From Blautia sp. AF19-10LB (GTDB lineage Bacteria > Bacillota > Clostridia > Lachnospirales > Lachnospiraceae), in NCBI RefSeq assembly GCF_003461245.1, contig NZ_QTWS01000012.1, positions 1 to 64,000 on the forward strand: 64,000 nt of DNA, read 5' to 3'. Shown one piece after another: positions 25,894-35,289 of this stretch (position 1 is the stretch's first letter; every line of letters starts with the position of its first letter). Under the pieces are notes generated by a model. The model worked only from the letters and a program-made list of their open reading frames with translations. It did no database searches and was not told the origin of the DNA. The translations under genes were made by a program, and so were the position numbers.

Positions 25894-26799
25894 ATGGAAG
25901 AGAAGAAAGCCAAAAGCACGGTACAGTTGATCCTGGGCTTTATGGACCGGACCAAAAATGACCATATCGGTGCTTACGCTGCACAGGCGGCATACTTTTT
26001 GATCATGTCGTTTATTCCCTTTGTGCTGGTTCTTACCGCACTGATCCAATATACCCCGCTGACCTATCGGATGCTTCGACAGGTTATTATCGGGTTTGTT
26101 CCGACAAACCTTCAGGATTTTGTACTCAAGATCATTGCAGAAGTATTTACCAAGAGCGCAGCGGTCGTGCCGATCTCAGGTGTTTTTGCTCTGTGGTCCT
26201 CCTGCAAGGGTATGCAGTCACTCATTACGGGACTGAATGTGATCTATCATGTCAAAGAGACCCGAAACTGGCTGATAAACAGACTGTATTCTATGCTGTA
26301 TATGTTTCTGTTTGTGATCGCAATTATCATAAGCCTTCTGCTTCTTGTCATGGGAAACCGGATCCATGCGGTGCTTGTGATTCATATGCCGTTTCTGGGG
26401 AAAGTCCTTGGAAGGATATTGAGTGCCAAGACATTTCTTGTATTTGTAGTATTGTTTCTTGTATTTCTGGTGCTGTACCGTTACCTTCCGAACCGTAAAG
26501 CATCGCTCAAGAGCCAGATTCCGGGAGCTTTTATCATAGCTGTCGCGTGGTTGCTGTTTTCGTACTTTTTTTCGCTGTATTTTACATTTTTCCCGAATTT
26601 CAGCAACATGTACGGAAGTCTGTCGGCACTGATCATGGTCATGCTGTGGCTCTACTGCTGTATGAACCTTCTGCTTTACGGTGCAGAGATCAATGCTTAT
26701 TTTGAGAATCAGTTCCGTCAGGCACAGATTACTTTATGGCAGATGGTCAAAAAAAATCTTGACAGATTTTTCACTATGTGGCATAGTAAGAAAAGATAA
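25894..26799 (+). CDS. YihY/virulence factor BrkB family membrane protein
   Basis: A 301-residue inner membrane protein of the YihY/UPF0761 family, once mislabelled RNase BN. About six membrane spans are visible, with the conserved GAYAAQAAYFLIMSFIPF opening, the ALWSSCKGMQSLITGLNVIY stretch and LLYGAEINAYFENQ near the C-terminus. The start at 25894 follows CAGGAGAAG; the frame runs back to 25846 without a site. Function is unknown. It precedes the pheST leader but the T-box makes a separate unit. Confidence 0.9.
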   Translation: MEEKKAKSTVQLILGFMDRTKNDHIGAYAAQAAYFLIMSFIPFVLVLTALIQYTPLTYRMLRQVIIGFVPTNLQDFVLKIIAEVFTKSAAVVPISGVFALWSSCKGMQSLITGLNVIYHVKETRNWLINRLYSMLYMFLFVIAIIISLLLLVMGNRIHAVLVIHMPFLGKVLGRILSAKTFLVFVVLFLVFLVLYRYLPNRKASLKSQIPGAFIIAVAWLLFSYFFSLYFTFFPNFSNMYGSLSALIMVMLWLYCCMNLLLYGAEINAYFENQFRQAQITLWQMVKKNLDRFFTMWHSKKR

Positions 26800-26804
26800 G
26801 TCAA

Positions 26805-27046
26805 AGGCTTTGAAGGCGTTTCAGGGAATTGTTTCCTTTCAGAGAGAGGGAGTCAGCGGCTGTAAGCCCCCTTAAGTTCAGACAGTTTCTTATTTTCCCG
26901 CCGGAGCTTCATCTTTGAACTATTTCAGTAGGAGATGACGTTGATGCGCGTTAAGCATGACTCGAGTGCCTGCTCTTTAGCAGGAAACAGGGTGGTACCG
27001 CGGATAATGACTCCGTCCCTTTTTATGTGGGACGGGGTCTTTTTTG
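26805..27046 (+). promoter_or_regulatory. T-box leader controlling pheST
   Basis: A tRNA-sensing riboswitch upstream of the phenylalanyl-tRNA synthetase genes. The invariant T-box AGGGTGGTACCGCGG lies at 26989-27003, preceded by an AGTAGG...GACG segment typical of the region after stem I, and followed by a terminator (GACTCCGTCCC with GGGACGGGGTC, 27009-27039, then a T6 run). Uncharged tRNA should stabilise the antiterminator and allow readthrough. The specifier is expected to be UUC for Phe; several TTC triplets occur (for instance in GCTTCATC) and I could not fix which is used. Confidence 0.92.
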
Positions 27047-27083
27047 ATGCTGTAATAAATAAACAAAAAGGAGATACAAAACC

Positions 27084-28109
27084 ATGGATATGAAGGAAAG
27101 ACTTCAGGAACTGGCAGAAGCAGCCAGAAAACGGATCGAAGAATCAGACGGTCCGGATAAACTGAATGAAGTAAAAGTTGCTTACCTTGGCAAAAAAGGT
27201 GAGCTGACAGCAATCTTAAAAAGTATGAAAGATGTTGCTCCGGAAGACCGTCCGAAAGTAGGACAGATGGTTAACGAGACAAGAACCAGGATCGAGGAAC
27301 ATCTGGAAGCAACCAGAAAGAAACTGGAAGAAGCACTTCGCGAAGAAAAAATGAAAGCAGAAGTGATCGACGTTACACTTCCTGCAAAAAAGGCAATGAT
27401 CGGACATCGTCATCCGAACAGCATCGCACTGGAAGAAGTAGAGCGTATCTTTATCGGAATGGGCTACGAAGTAGTCGAAGGTCCGGAAGTAGAATATGCA
27501 GACTACAACTTCACCAAACTGAACATTCCGGAAGACCATCCGGCAAGAGACGAGCAGGATACTTTCTTTATCAATGATTCTATCCTTCTTCGTTCCCAGA
27601 CTTCCCCGGTACAGGCACGTACCATGGAAAAAGGCAAACTTCCGATCCGTATGATCGCACCGGGACGTGTATTCCGTTCTGACGAAGTAGATGCAACACA
27701 TTCCCCGTCTTTCCATCAGATCGAAGGTCTGGTCATCGACAAGAACATCACATTTGCAGACCTTAAGGGAACTCTTCAGGAGTTTGCACAGGAATTGTTC
27801 GGACCAGAGACAAAGACAAAATTCAGACCACATCACTTCCCATTCACAGAGCCAAGCGCAGAGGTAGACGTTTCCTGCTTCAAGTGCGGCGGCAAAGGAT
27901 GCCGTTTCTGCAAGGGTTCCGGCTGGATCGAGATCCTCGGCTGCGGTACTGTTCATCCAAACGTACTGAGAATGTGCGGCATCGACCCGAATGAATATAC
28001 AGGATTCGCATTTGGTGTAGGTCTTGAGCGTATCGCACTTCTCAAATATGAGATCGACGATATGAGACTTCTGTATGAGAACGATGTACGTTTCCTTAAA
28101 CAATTCTAG
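27084..28109 (+). CDS. pheS: Phenylalanine--tRNA ligase alpha subunit
   Basis: Catalytic alpha subunit of the alpha2-beta2 enzyme that charges tRNA-Phe. 341 residues, the normal bacterial size. An N-terminal coiled coil (residues 1-90) precedes the class II core with motif 2 around MIAPGRVFRSDEVDATHSPSFHQ and motif 3 around GFAFGVGLERIALLKY. AAAAGGAGATAC lies before the ATG. It is controlled by the T-box directly upstream and followed by pheT after 155 nt. Confidence 0.97.
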   Translation: MDMKERLQELAEAARKRIEESDGPDKLNEVKVAYLGKKGELTAILKSMKDVAPEDRPKVGQMVNETRTRIEEHLEATRKKLEEALREEKMKAEVIDVTLPAKKAMIGHRHPNSIALEEVERIFIGMGYEVVEGPEVEYADYNFTKLNIPEDHPARDEQDTFFINDSILLRSQTSPVQARTMEKGKLPIRMIAPGRVFRSDEVDATHSPSFHQIEGLVIDKNITFADLKGTLQEFAQELFGPETKTKFRPHHFPFTEPSAEVDVSCFKCGGKGCRFCKGSGWIEILGCGTVHPNVLRMCGIDPNEYTGFAFGVGLERIALLKYEIDDMRLLYENDVRFLKQF

Positions 28110-28179
28110 TGTGCTGTCTCATTGACTTTCAGTTAAATAACGCAGAATGTTTTTTCATCGACAAGGCGACTGAACGAGG

Positions 28180-28195
28180 CGATGCGGTGGCATCG
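28180..28195. other. Small hairpin between pheS and pheT
   Basis: CGATGC-GGTG-GCATCG within a 155-nt spacer. The spacer holds no ORF. The hairpin has no T-run, so it is more likely a processing or stability element than a terminator. Confidence 0.4.
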
Positions 28196-28264
28196 TTGAG
28201 CGAAGTACACTAGTTCAATTCTTGCATAGTCTATTATGAAAAATTCGAAAGGTGGATATAAAAC

Positions 28265-30682
28265 ATGAATACATCAATGTCCTGGATTAAAATGTATGTG
28301 CCGGATCTGGATGTAACAGCCCAGGAATACACAGATGCCATGACACTGTCAGGAACAAAAGTGGAAGGCTTCGAAAAACTGGATGCAGATCTCGACAAGA
28401 TCGTGATCGGACAGATTGACAAAATAGAAAGACACCCTGATGCAGACAAACTCATCATCTGCCAGGTAAACATCGGAACAGAGACCATTCAGATCGTAAC
28501 AGGTGCCCCGAATGTCAAAGAAGGAGACAAAGTACCGGTCGTTCTGGACGGCGGACGTGTTGCAGGCGGTCATGACGGCAAAATGACTCCTGGCGGCATC
28601 AAGATCAAAAAAGGTAAACTCAGAGGCGTAGAATCCTGCGGTATGATGTGCTCCATCGAAGAACTTGGAAGCACAAGAGAAATGTATCCGGAAGCTCCGG
28701 AATACGGCATCTACATTTTCCCGGAAGATGCAGTTGTAGGCGAGAGCGCGATCAAAGCACTCGGTCTTGATGATGTTGTTATTGAATACGAGATCACATC
28801 CAACCGTGTAGACTGCTACGGTGTACTTGGAATCGCAAGAGAAGCAGCAGCCACTTTTGACAAAAAATTCGTTCCTCCTGTAGTAAAAGAAACAGGAAAC
28901 GACGAAAAAGCATCTGACTATGTCAAAGTTACCGTAGAAGATCCGGAACTTTGCCCGAGATATACAGCAAGAGTTGTCAAAAACGTCAAGATCGGACCAT
29001 CCCCGAAATGGATGCAGAGATGTCTGGCTTCCAACGGAATCCGCCCGATCAACAACCTCGTTGATATCACAAACTATGTTATGGAAGAATATGGCCAGCC
29101 GATGCATGCATACGATCTGGATACCATCGAAGGCAGAGAGATCATTGTACGCCGTGCAAAGGCAGGCGAGAAATTTGTAACTCTGGATGGTCAGGAACGT
29201 GAGATGGACGACCAGGTTCTGATGATCTGCGACGGCAAGAAAGCAGTCGGCATCGCCGGAATCATGGGTGGAGAAAACTCCATGATCACAGACAATGTAC
29301 ACACGGTACTTTTTGAGGCAGCATGCTTCAACGGAACAAACATCCGTCTTTCTTCCAAGAGGATCGGACTTCGTACCGATGCATCCGGTAAATTCGAAAA
29401 AGGTCTTGACCCGAACAATGCCAAAGCAGCAATCGACCGTGCATGCCAGCTTATGGAAGAACTGGGAGCAGGTGAAGTCGTAGGCGGAATCGTAGATATC
29501 TGTAACGAGACAAGAGAACCTTCCAGAGTACCGTTTGAGCCGGAGCGCATCAACGCACTTCTCGGAACAGACCTTACAAAAGAAGAAATGCTTGCATACC
29601 TTGCAAAAGTAGAACTGACTCTGGACCCGGAGACAAATGAGATCGTAGCTCCGACATTCCGTCAGGATATCCACTGCATGGCAGACGTGGCAGAGGAAGT
29701 TGCAAGATTCTTCGGATATGACAAGATTCCGACCACACTTCCGACAGGAGAAGCTACCACAGGAAGACTTCCATTCAAACTCCGCATCGAGAACGTGGCA
29801 AGAGATATCGCTGAGTACTGCGGATTTTCAGAGGGAATGACCTACTCCTTCGAAAGCCCGAAAGTATTCGACAAACTTCGCATTCCGGAGGATAGCGACC
29901 TTCGCAAAGCGATCACAATCAGCAACCCGCTTGGAGAGGACTACAGCATCATGCGTACAACAACTCTGCATGGCATGCTTTCTTCTCTGGCAACAAACTA
30001 CAACAGAAGAAACAAAGGCGTTCGTCTGTATGAGATCGGCAAAGTATATCTGCCAAAAGCACTGCCGCTGACAGAACTTCCGGATGAGAGAACACACTTC
30101 ACTCTTGGAATGTACGGCGCAGGAGACTTCTTTGATATGAAGGGCGTTGTAGAAGAATTCTTCGAAAAATCCGGAATGAAGAAAAAAGTCCACTACACAC
30201 CGGACAGCAACAAGACTTATCTGCATCCGGGCAGACAGGCAAACATCAGCTACGAAGGCAAAGTAGTCGGTTACCTCGGAGAAGTTCATCCGATCGTTGC
30301 AGATAACTATGGAATCGGTGAGAGAACTTACATCGCAGTCATCGATATCCAGAATATCCTTGAATTCTGCGGATTCAACCACAAATTTACAGGAATCGCC
30401 AAATATCCGGCAGTTACCCGTGACTTAAGTATGGTTGTTCCGAAACATGTCCTTGCAGGACAGATCGAGGATGTCCTTGAGCAGAGAGGCGGCAAGATCC
30501 TTGAATCCTACCAGCTCTTCGATATCTACGAGGGTGCACAGATCAAACCTGGATACAAGTCCATGGCTTATTCTGTGGTATTCCGTGATCATGAAAAGAC
30601 TCTTGAAGAAGCTGAGATCACAACAGCAATGAAGAAGATCCTGAATGGTCTGACAGACCTTGGAATCGAGCTGAGAAGCTGA
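28265..30682 (+). CDS. pheT: Phenylalanine--tRNA ligase beta subunit
   Basis: Large subunit of the same enzyme, carrying editing and tRNA-binding domains. 805 residues, with an N-terminal EMAP-type tRNA-binding domain (about 40-155, GQIDKIERHPDADKL), the B3/B4 editing domain, the B5 domain, a class II-like core and a C-terminal ferredoxin-fold anticodon domain (KYPAVTRDLSMVVP onward). AAAGGTGG provides the binding site. The TGA overlaps the ATG of the next gene by one base. Confidence 0.97.
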   Translation: MNTSMSWIKMYVPDLDVTAQEYTDAMTLSGTKVEGFEKLDADLDKIVIGQIDKIERHPDADKLIICQVNIGTETIQIVTGAPNVKEGDKVPVVLDGGRVAGGHDGKMTPGGIKIKKGKLRGVESCGMMCSIEELGSTREMYPEAPEYGIYIFPEDAVVGESAIKALGLDDVVIEYEITSNRVDCYGVLGIAREAAATFDKKFVPPVVKETGNDEKASDYVKVTVEDPELCPRYTARVVKNVKIGPSPKWMQRCLASNGIRPINNLVDITNYVMEEYGQPMHAYDLDTIEGREIIVRRAKAGEKFVTLDGQEREMDDQVLMICDGKKAVGIAGIMGGENSMITDNVHTVLFEAACFNGTNIRLSSKRIGLRTDASGKFEKGLDPNNAKAAIDRACQLMEELGAGEVVGGIVDICNETREPSRVPFEPERINALLGTDLTKEEMLAYLAKVELTLDPETNEIVAPTFRQDIHCMADVAEEVARFFGYDKIPTTLPTGEATTGRLPFKLRIENVARDIAEYCGFSEGMTYSFESPKVFDKLRIPEDSDLRKAITISNPLGEDYSIMRTTTLHGMLSSLATNYNRRNKGVRLYEIGKVYLPKALPLTELPDERTHFTLGMYGAGDFFDMKGVVEEFFEKSGMKKKVHYTPDSNKTYLHPGRQANISYEGKVVGYLGEVHPIVADNYGIGERTYIAVIDIQNILEFCGFNHKFTGIAKYPAVTRDLSMVVPKHVLAGQIEDVLEQRGGKILESYQLFDIYEGAQIKPGYKSMAYSVVFRDHEKTLEEAEITTAMKKILNGLTDLGIELRS

Positions 30683-31296
30683 TGAAACTTTATGTTGTAC
30701 GGCACGGGGAAACTGTGTGGAACAAACTTCATAAGGTACAGGGAACAGCAGATATCCCGCTTGCCGAAAATGGAATCCTTCTTGCCGAAAAGACAGGGGA
30801 AGCATTAAAAGATGTTTCTTTTGACCTCTGTATCACCAGCCCGCTCATAAGAGCCAGAAAGACAGCCGAGCTGATCCTTGAGAAACAGTCGGGAAAGGTT
30901 TCGGTGATCGAGGATGCAAGGATCCAGGAGATCAACTTCGGTGTCCTGGAAGGTGTCGTGTGCATGAACGATGCGCGTGAATATCTGGATCCGCAGATGG
31001 AGAAGTTTTTTACAGATCCATGGAACTTTGAACGTCCGAAGGATGGGGAAAACATTCAGGATATCCTCACTCGGACAAAGGACTTCTGGGAAGAACTCAT
31101 CCACGATCCCGCTCTTCAGGATAAGACGATCCTGATCGCATCTCATGGATGTGCGGTAAGAGCACTTCTTCATAATGTATATAATGATCCGAAGGATTTC
31201 TGGCATGGTTTTGTTCCTCCAAACTGCAGTGTCAATGTAGTTGAGGTCACAGATGGCAAGGCCGTTCTTCTGGAAGATGACAAAGTATATGCATAA
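30682..31296 (+). CDS. Histidine phosphatase family protein
   Basis: A 204-residue phosphoglycerate-mutase-like phosphatase. The RHG catalytic motif VVRHGETVWN lies at residues 4-13 with the nucleophilic His at 7, and the second catalytic His is in ASHGCAVR near residue 155. It overlaps pheT by one base (TGATG), so it is translated by coupling and regulated by the same T-box. Substrate is unknown; members act on phosphosugars, cobalamin precursors or other phosphates. Confidence 0.9.
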   Translation: MKLYVVRHGETVWNKLHKVQGTADIPLAENGILLAEKTGEALKDVSFDLCITSPLIRARKTAELILEKQSGKVSVIEDARIQEINFGVLEGVVCMNDAREYLDPQMEKFFTDPWNFERPKDGENIQDILTRTKDFWEELIHDPALQDKTILIASHGCAVRALLHNVYNDPKDFWHGFVPPNCSVNVVEVTDGKAVLLEDDKVYA

Positions 31297-31308
31297 ATAA
31301 AACGAAAT

Positions 31309-31353
31309 AAGACAGCCTGGAAACTTTTTGACAGAGTTTCCGGGCTGTTTTTG
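31309..31353 (+). terminator. Terminator of the pheST operon
   Basis: ACAGCCTGGAAACTT pairs with AGTTTCCGGGCTGT across a short loop, followed by TTTTTG. Confidence 0.85.
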
Positions 31354-31466
31354 TGTTATCCGGGGAAAATGTGTCTAAAGTGTGAGACTTTTGGTAAAGT
31401 GGAGAAAACAACTTGTTCACAAAAAAGTGGTATGATATGATAAGAAACAGAAATAGGAGGTAAGCT

Positions 31467-33098
31467 ATGAGAAAAAAAGCGTTAAATGTAATACTTTTTC
31501 TGGCAGTTGTGATCGCGGCTGTCGGAATGACACTTTATGTTGGCCGCGGAGCTGCCAGCATACTGGTTTACAACTTCTGCTTTCTGGGAATTATGGTGAT
31601 CGCTTATGCGGTGGGAATGTTCGGCGGAATGTTCCGCATGAATGACCTTTCCAGAGCATTCCGTGATGCGGCAGATGAGCTTAAGGATATTTTTCAGTCA
31701 CCAGGCAAGATCGATACAAGCAAGCTTTCTTCCCTGAACGGCATTTTTCATCACCGTTATCTGGATGACAAGATGCAGGCATTCACCGATACGATCTCTC
31801 AGAGTCAGGAGGGAATTGGTGATATTGAGGAATATTTGAATGAGGAAGACGTGGATGAACACATTCACAAGAGGCTTCTGGAAATGGTGCCGGATATCTT
31901 TACCAGCCTTGGTATCCTTGGTACTTTCGTAGGTCTTGTATGGGGACTTAAGAACTTTGAACCAAGCAACTATGAGGCGATGACAACTTCCGTTGCGTCT
32001 CTGGTAGATGGTATCAAGGTTGCGTTCCTGACTTCTATTTATGGTATTGCGATGTCCATCGTTTACAGCTGTGGCATGAAATCAGAATATTCTTCTCTGA
32101 CATCCAATCTCCAGAGATTTCTGGATCGTTTCCATACATATGTCATGCCGACTGCTGAGAGCGAGTCCATGAACATTCTGGTTGCAAGCCAGAAGAACCA
32201 GACAGCAGCCATGGAACAGATGGCAGAGAAATTCTCTGTGCAGATGGCAGACAGCTTTGAGAAAGTCATCACTCCGACTTTCCAGAAGATGAACGATTCT
32301 CTCGATGTGCTGGTCAATTCTGTCACCAGATGCCAGGAAGATGCGATCAAGGAGATCCTGGATACGTTCCTTAAGGAAATGAATCTTTCCTTCAAGACAC
32401 AGTTCGAGGATTTTGGCAGAGCACTTACACAGCTTAAGGATGCACAGACGGATAATACGAATTACACGACAAATCTCTATCAGTCCATGAGTCGTCAGTT
32501 AAGTGAGGCCTATGCGGAGCATGAGCATATGATGAGAAGCATGCTTGAGGATACCAGCGCCGCTCAGAAGGATTATCTGGATATGGCTGGCCGCATCCTC
32601 AAGGACAACCAGGCGATCCAGAAGGAACAGCAGGCAGATTATCAGCACCTTGCGGATTATCTCAAGGAAGCAGAATCTTCTTCCGCGAAGTTCTGGGTTG
32701 CATGTAACCAGACTATGCAGAAATATGTCGAGGCGGCTGCACAGGGAATGGATAAGATTACAGCATCCGGCAAGCGGAATGCAGAACTTGCACAGGCAAA
32801 TCAGCAGGTTGTTGCAGAGTTCGATGCGAGACTTCAGGAATTTATGAATTACCAGAAACTGTCTTACAAGACCATGGATCAGGTACGCCGTCTTCTTGCG
32901 GATATTTCCGCGGCAGGAAGCAGCAAGAATGTGACACTGACTGCCGGACAGATGACACAGAAGCAGTCTTTCGACAAATTAGAAGAACTTCTGGAGCAGC
33001 AGGGAGATCAGCAGCAGGCGCTTCTTGAAGAATTGAACCGCAATTTACGCGAACTGACCAAGGGAGCACAGAAAGGCAAATTTGGTATATTCAGATAG
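31467..33098 (+). CDS. MotA/ExbB-like stator protein, ZorA-like
   Basis: A 543-residue membrane protein of the MotA/TolQ/ExbB proton-channel superfamily. Two N-terminal membrane spans (about 5-25 and 33-52) are followed by a cytoplasmic loop, then the conserved pair MVPDIFTSLGILGTFVGLVWGL (about 135-160) and SLVDGIKVAFLTSIYGIAMS (about 180-203). Residues 210-543 are a long charged helical tail, as in ZorA, not found in MotA or ExbB. The gene is followed 14 nt later by its OmpA-domain partner. AATAGGAGG precedes the start. The pair lies between housekeeping operons with no ZorC, ZorD or ZorE homologue beside it. Confidence 0.75.
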   Translation: MRKKALNVILFLAVVIAAVGMTLYVGRGAASILVYNFCFLGIMVIAYAVGMFGGMFRMNDLSRAFRDAADELKDIFQSPGKIDTSKLSSLNGIFHHRYLDDKMQAFTDTISQSQEGIGDIEEYLNEEDVDEHIHKRLLEMVPDIFTSLGILGTFVGLVWGLKNFEPSNYEAMTTSVASLVDGIKVAFLTSIYGIAMSIVYSCGMKSEYSSLTSNLQRFLDRFHTYVMPTAESESMNILVASQKNQTAAMEQMAEKFSVQMADSFEKVITPTFQKMNDSLDVLVNSVTRCQEDAIKEILDTFLKEMNLSFKTQFEDFGRALTQLKDAQTDNTNYTTNLYQSMSRQLSEAYAEHEHMMRSMLEDTSAAQKDYLDMAGRILKDNQAIQKEQQADYQHLADYLKEAESSSAKFWVACNQTMQKYVEAAAQGMDKITASGKRNAELAQANQQVVAEFDARLQEFMNYQKLSYKTMDQVRRLLADISAAGSSKNVTLTAGQMTQKQSFDKLEELLEQQGDQQQALLEELNRNLRELTKGAQKGKFGIFR

Positions 33099-33112
33099 AA
33101 TAGGAGAATCAG

Positions 33113-34129
33113 ATGCGCAGAAAGAAAAAATCAGAAAACAACGGCTTCAATGTCTGGCGTTCTTATTCTGATATGATGGCAGGTGTCCTTCTGCTTTTTG
33201 TGCTGATCATGTGTGTGACCCTTTTTCAAGCCCAAAAAAGCTACAACGAGAGTATCCAGGAGAGAGATGACAAAATCGCTCTTCAGGAAGAATACACACA
33301 GCAGCTTCTGGACAAGCAGACTGCCCTCGATGAGAAGGAAGGAACGATCCAGAATCAGGACGAACAGCTCAAGAGCCAGGATGAACAGCTCAAGACACAG
33401 CAGGAAAAACTGGATGAGCAGCAGCAACAGCTGACTGCACTGGCGGCCAAGCTCAAAGAACAGGAAGCAACACTCAAGAACCAGCAGTCCGCTCTTGATA
33501 CCAAAACTGCACAGCTTAAGAGCCAGCAGGAACAGATCGACCAGATCATCGGTGTCAAGGCAGAGGTTATCGAGGCACTGAAGAATGAATTTTCCAAAAA
33601 TAATATCAATGTAGATATCGATGCACAGACCGGTGCGCTGACGCTGGAAGCAAGTGTCATGTTCGACTATGACCAGGCAGAACTGACCGATGCCGGTAAG
33701 CAGGCACTGGAGCAGATCCTTCCGATCTACTGTAAAGTTCTTCTGCAGGATGATTATATGAAGTATCTTGCAGAGATCATCATTGACGGTTATACCGATA
33801 CAGACGGAGATTACAGCTATAACCTCCAGCTCTCCCAGCAGAGATCTCTGGCGGTGGCTCAGTATCTTCTTGATATTCAGGGGAATTTCCTGGATTCCAC
33901 ACAGTCAGCGAACCTTCAGAATTATCTGACAGTAAACGGGCATTCCATGGCGAATCCTGTCCTTGACGCAGATGGAAATGTCGATAAGGATGCATCCAGA
34001 CGAGTGGAGATCAAGTTCCGCCTGAAGGATGAAGAGATGATCGATGAACTGAATCAGATCATGAGCAGTTCTTCAGATACTGCTTCTGCGGATACTGCTT
34101 CCTCTTCCGACAATACATCTGCGAATTAA
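33113..34129 (+). CDS. OmpA/MotB-like stator partner, ZorB-like
   Basis: A 338-residue partner of the preceding channel protein. One membrane span (about 20-38) begins with the motif SYSDMMAGVLLLFVLIM, where D20 matches the proton-carrying Asp of MotB and ZorB. A Gln/Leu/Lys-rich coiled coil follows (about 45-150). The OmpA peptidoglycan-binding domain (about 170-310) contains IIDGYTDTDGDYSYNLQLSQ, then QRS, and ends RRVEIKF. The Ser/Asp/Thr tail is low complexity. The pair should form a proton-driven complex tied to the cell wall. AATAGGAG is the binding site. Confidence 0.78.
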   Translation: MRRKKKSENNGFNVWRSYSDMMAGVLLLFVLIMCVTLFQAQKSYNESIQERDDKIALQEEYTQQLLDKQTALDEKEGTIQNQDEQLKSQDEQLKTQQEKLDEQQQQLTALAAKLKEQEATLKNQQSALDTKTAQLKSQQEQIDQIIGVKAEVIEALKNEFSKNNINVDIDAQTGALTLEASVMFDYDQAELTDAGKQALEQILPIYCKVLLQDDYMKYLAEIIIDGYTDTDGDYSYNLQLSQQRSLAVAQYLLDIQGNFLDSTQSANLQNYLTVNGHSMANPVLDADGNVDKDASRRVEIKFRLKDEEMIDELNQIMSSSSDTASADTASSSDNTSAN

Positions 34130-34141
34130 ATAAAAAACTTC

Positions 34142-34170
34142 TTGCAATTAAGAATCTTTTATAGTATAAT
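34142..34170 (+). promoter_or_regulatory. Promoter of rplS
   Basis: TTGCAA at 34142-34147 and TATAAT at 34165-34170, 17-bp spacer. The leader of about 75 nt contains pairable segments and could be an L19 autoregulatory leader, but I cannot confirm that. Confidence 0.75.
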
Positions 34171-34250
34171 CGTACATGTTGTAAAAACGATGGTCCTCTG
34201 TTACAAGATTATGTATTAAGAACATCCAGATAAGAATAGGAGAGAATAAA

Positions 34251-34598
34251 ATGAACGACATTATCAAAAACATTGAGTCTGCTCAGTTAAAAGCAGAAGT
34301 ACCGCAGTTCCGCGTTGGTGACACAGTAAGAGTACATGCTATGATCAAAGAGGGAAACCGTGAGAGAATCCAGATCTTTGAGGGAACTGTTCTTAAGAGA
34401 CAGGGCGGAAGCACAAGAGAAACTTTCACAGTAAGAAAGAGCTCCAACGGTGTTGGTGTTGAGAAGACATGGCCGCTTCACTCCCCACACGTTGTTAAAG
34501 TAGAAGTTATCCGTCAGGGTAAAGTTCGCCGTGCTAAGCTGAACTACCTGAGAGATCGTGTAGGTAAAGCTGCAAAGGTTAAAGAACGCGTTAGATAA
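34251..34598 (+). CDS. rplS: 50S ribosomal protein L19
   Basis: A 115-residue protein of the large subunit at the 30S/50S interface. The sequence follows the family through [30 protein letters not shown] and the C-terminal [32 protein letters not shown] is the binding site. It leads a cluster with lepB, ylqF and rnhB, a common clostridial order. Confidence 0.98.
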   Translation: MNDIIKNIESAQLKAEVPQFRVGDTVRVHAMIKEGNRERIQIFEGTVLKRQGGSTRETFTVRKSSNGVGVEKTWPLHSPHVVKVEVIRQGKVRRAKLNYLRDRVGKAAKVKERVR

Positions 34599-34688
34599 TG
34601 TATTTTATCTGAAAATTTCAAAAGTTTTAAAAGCAGGGACAATAACGAACAGCTATTGTCCCTCTTTTCCATTATGGAGAGAACAGTT

Positions 34689-35282
34689 ATGGATATAAAA
34701 AACTGGAAAGAACATCCCAAAGTCCTGGAACTGAGGGCGAAACTGGAGGACCGCAAGACCCGGGGAATCCTGAAATGGGCCTTTCAGATCACCGTGACAC
34801 TTGTGTTTGCAGCAGTTGTGGCATTGATGATGTTTCAGACTGTGACAATGCAGGAGAATTCTATGGAACCGACGATCTCCGTCGGTGACCGTTTTTTTGT
34901 AAATAAAGCAGTATATAAGTTTTCTTCGCCGCAGAGAGGCGATCTGATTGTTTTTCGGACGAGTGCCAGTGATGATGCGGCTCTGCATATCCGGAGAGTG
35001 ATCGGGCTTCCGGGGGAACGGATCCAGATCTCGAATGGCAAGATCCTGATCGACGGCAAAGAATGCGAAGAGGCAAACCAGTTTCCTGAGATCACGAATC
35101 CGGGGCTGGCTTCCACTACAGTAACACTGGAATCCGGGGAGTATTTCGTCCTGGGAGACAAACGGAACAACAGTGAGGACAGCCGATATGCAGATATTGG
35201 AAATGTGAAGAAACGATACATTGTCGGTAAGCTGTGGTTTACCTGCTCGCCGATGAAGAAGTTTGGTTTTATGAAAGGTTAA
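34689..35282 (+). CDS. lepB: Signal peptidase I with Arg at the catalytic Lys position
   Basis: Membrane protease that removes signal peptides. 197 residues: cytoplasmic start, one span (about 35-55), then the catalytic domain. The nucleophile is S58 in ENSMEPTI; box D reads HIRRVIGLPGE, so the residue aligned with the catalytic Lys (the K of the usual (Y/V)KR) is R102. The C-terminal box GDKRNNSEDSRY is intact. The start at 34689 has GGAGAG upstream; the frame extends to 34656 without one. It may be weakened, use another base, or be a specialised paralogue. It lies 90 nt after rplS and 7 nt before ylqF. Confidence 0.88.
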   Translation: MDIKNWKEHPKVLELRAKLEDRKTRGILKWAFQITVTLVFAAVVALMMFQTVTMQENSMEPTISVGDRFFVNKAVYKFSSPQRGDLIVFRTSASDDAALHIRRVIGLPGERIQISNGKILIDGKECEEANQFPEITNPGLASTTVTLESGEYFVLGDKRNNSEDSRYADIGNVKKRYIVGKLWFTCSPMKKFGFMKG

Positions 35283-35289
35283 GACAGAT

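Noticed and set aside
31467..34129. A complete Zorya anti-phage system
   Set aside because: Only ZorA- and ZorB-like genes are present; the neighbours are a phosphatase and rplS, with no helicase or nuclease effector.
34171..34250. L19 autoregulatory leader
   Set aside because: The leader length is suitable and some segments can pair, but I could not match the known consensus, so it is only mentioned with the promoter.
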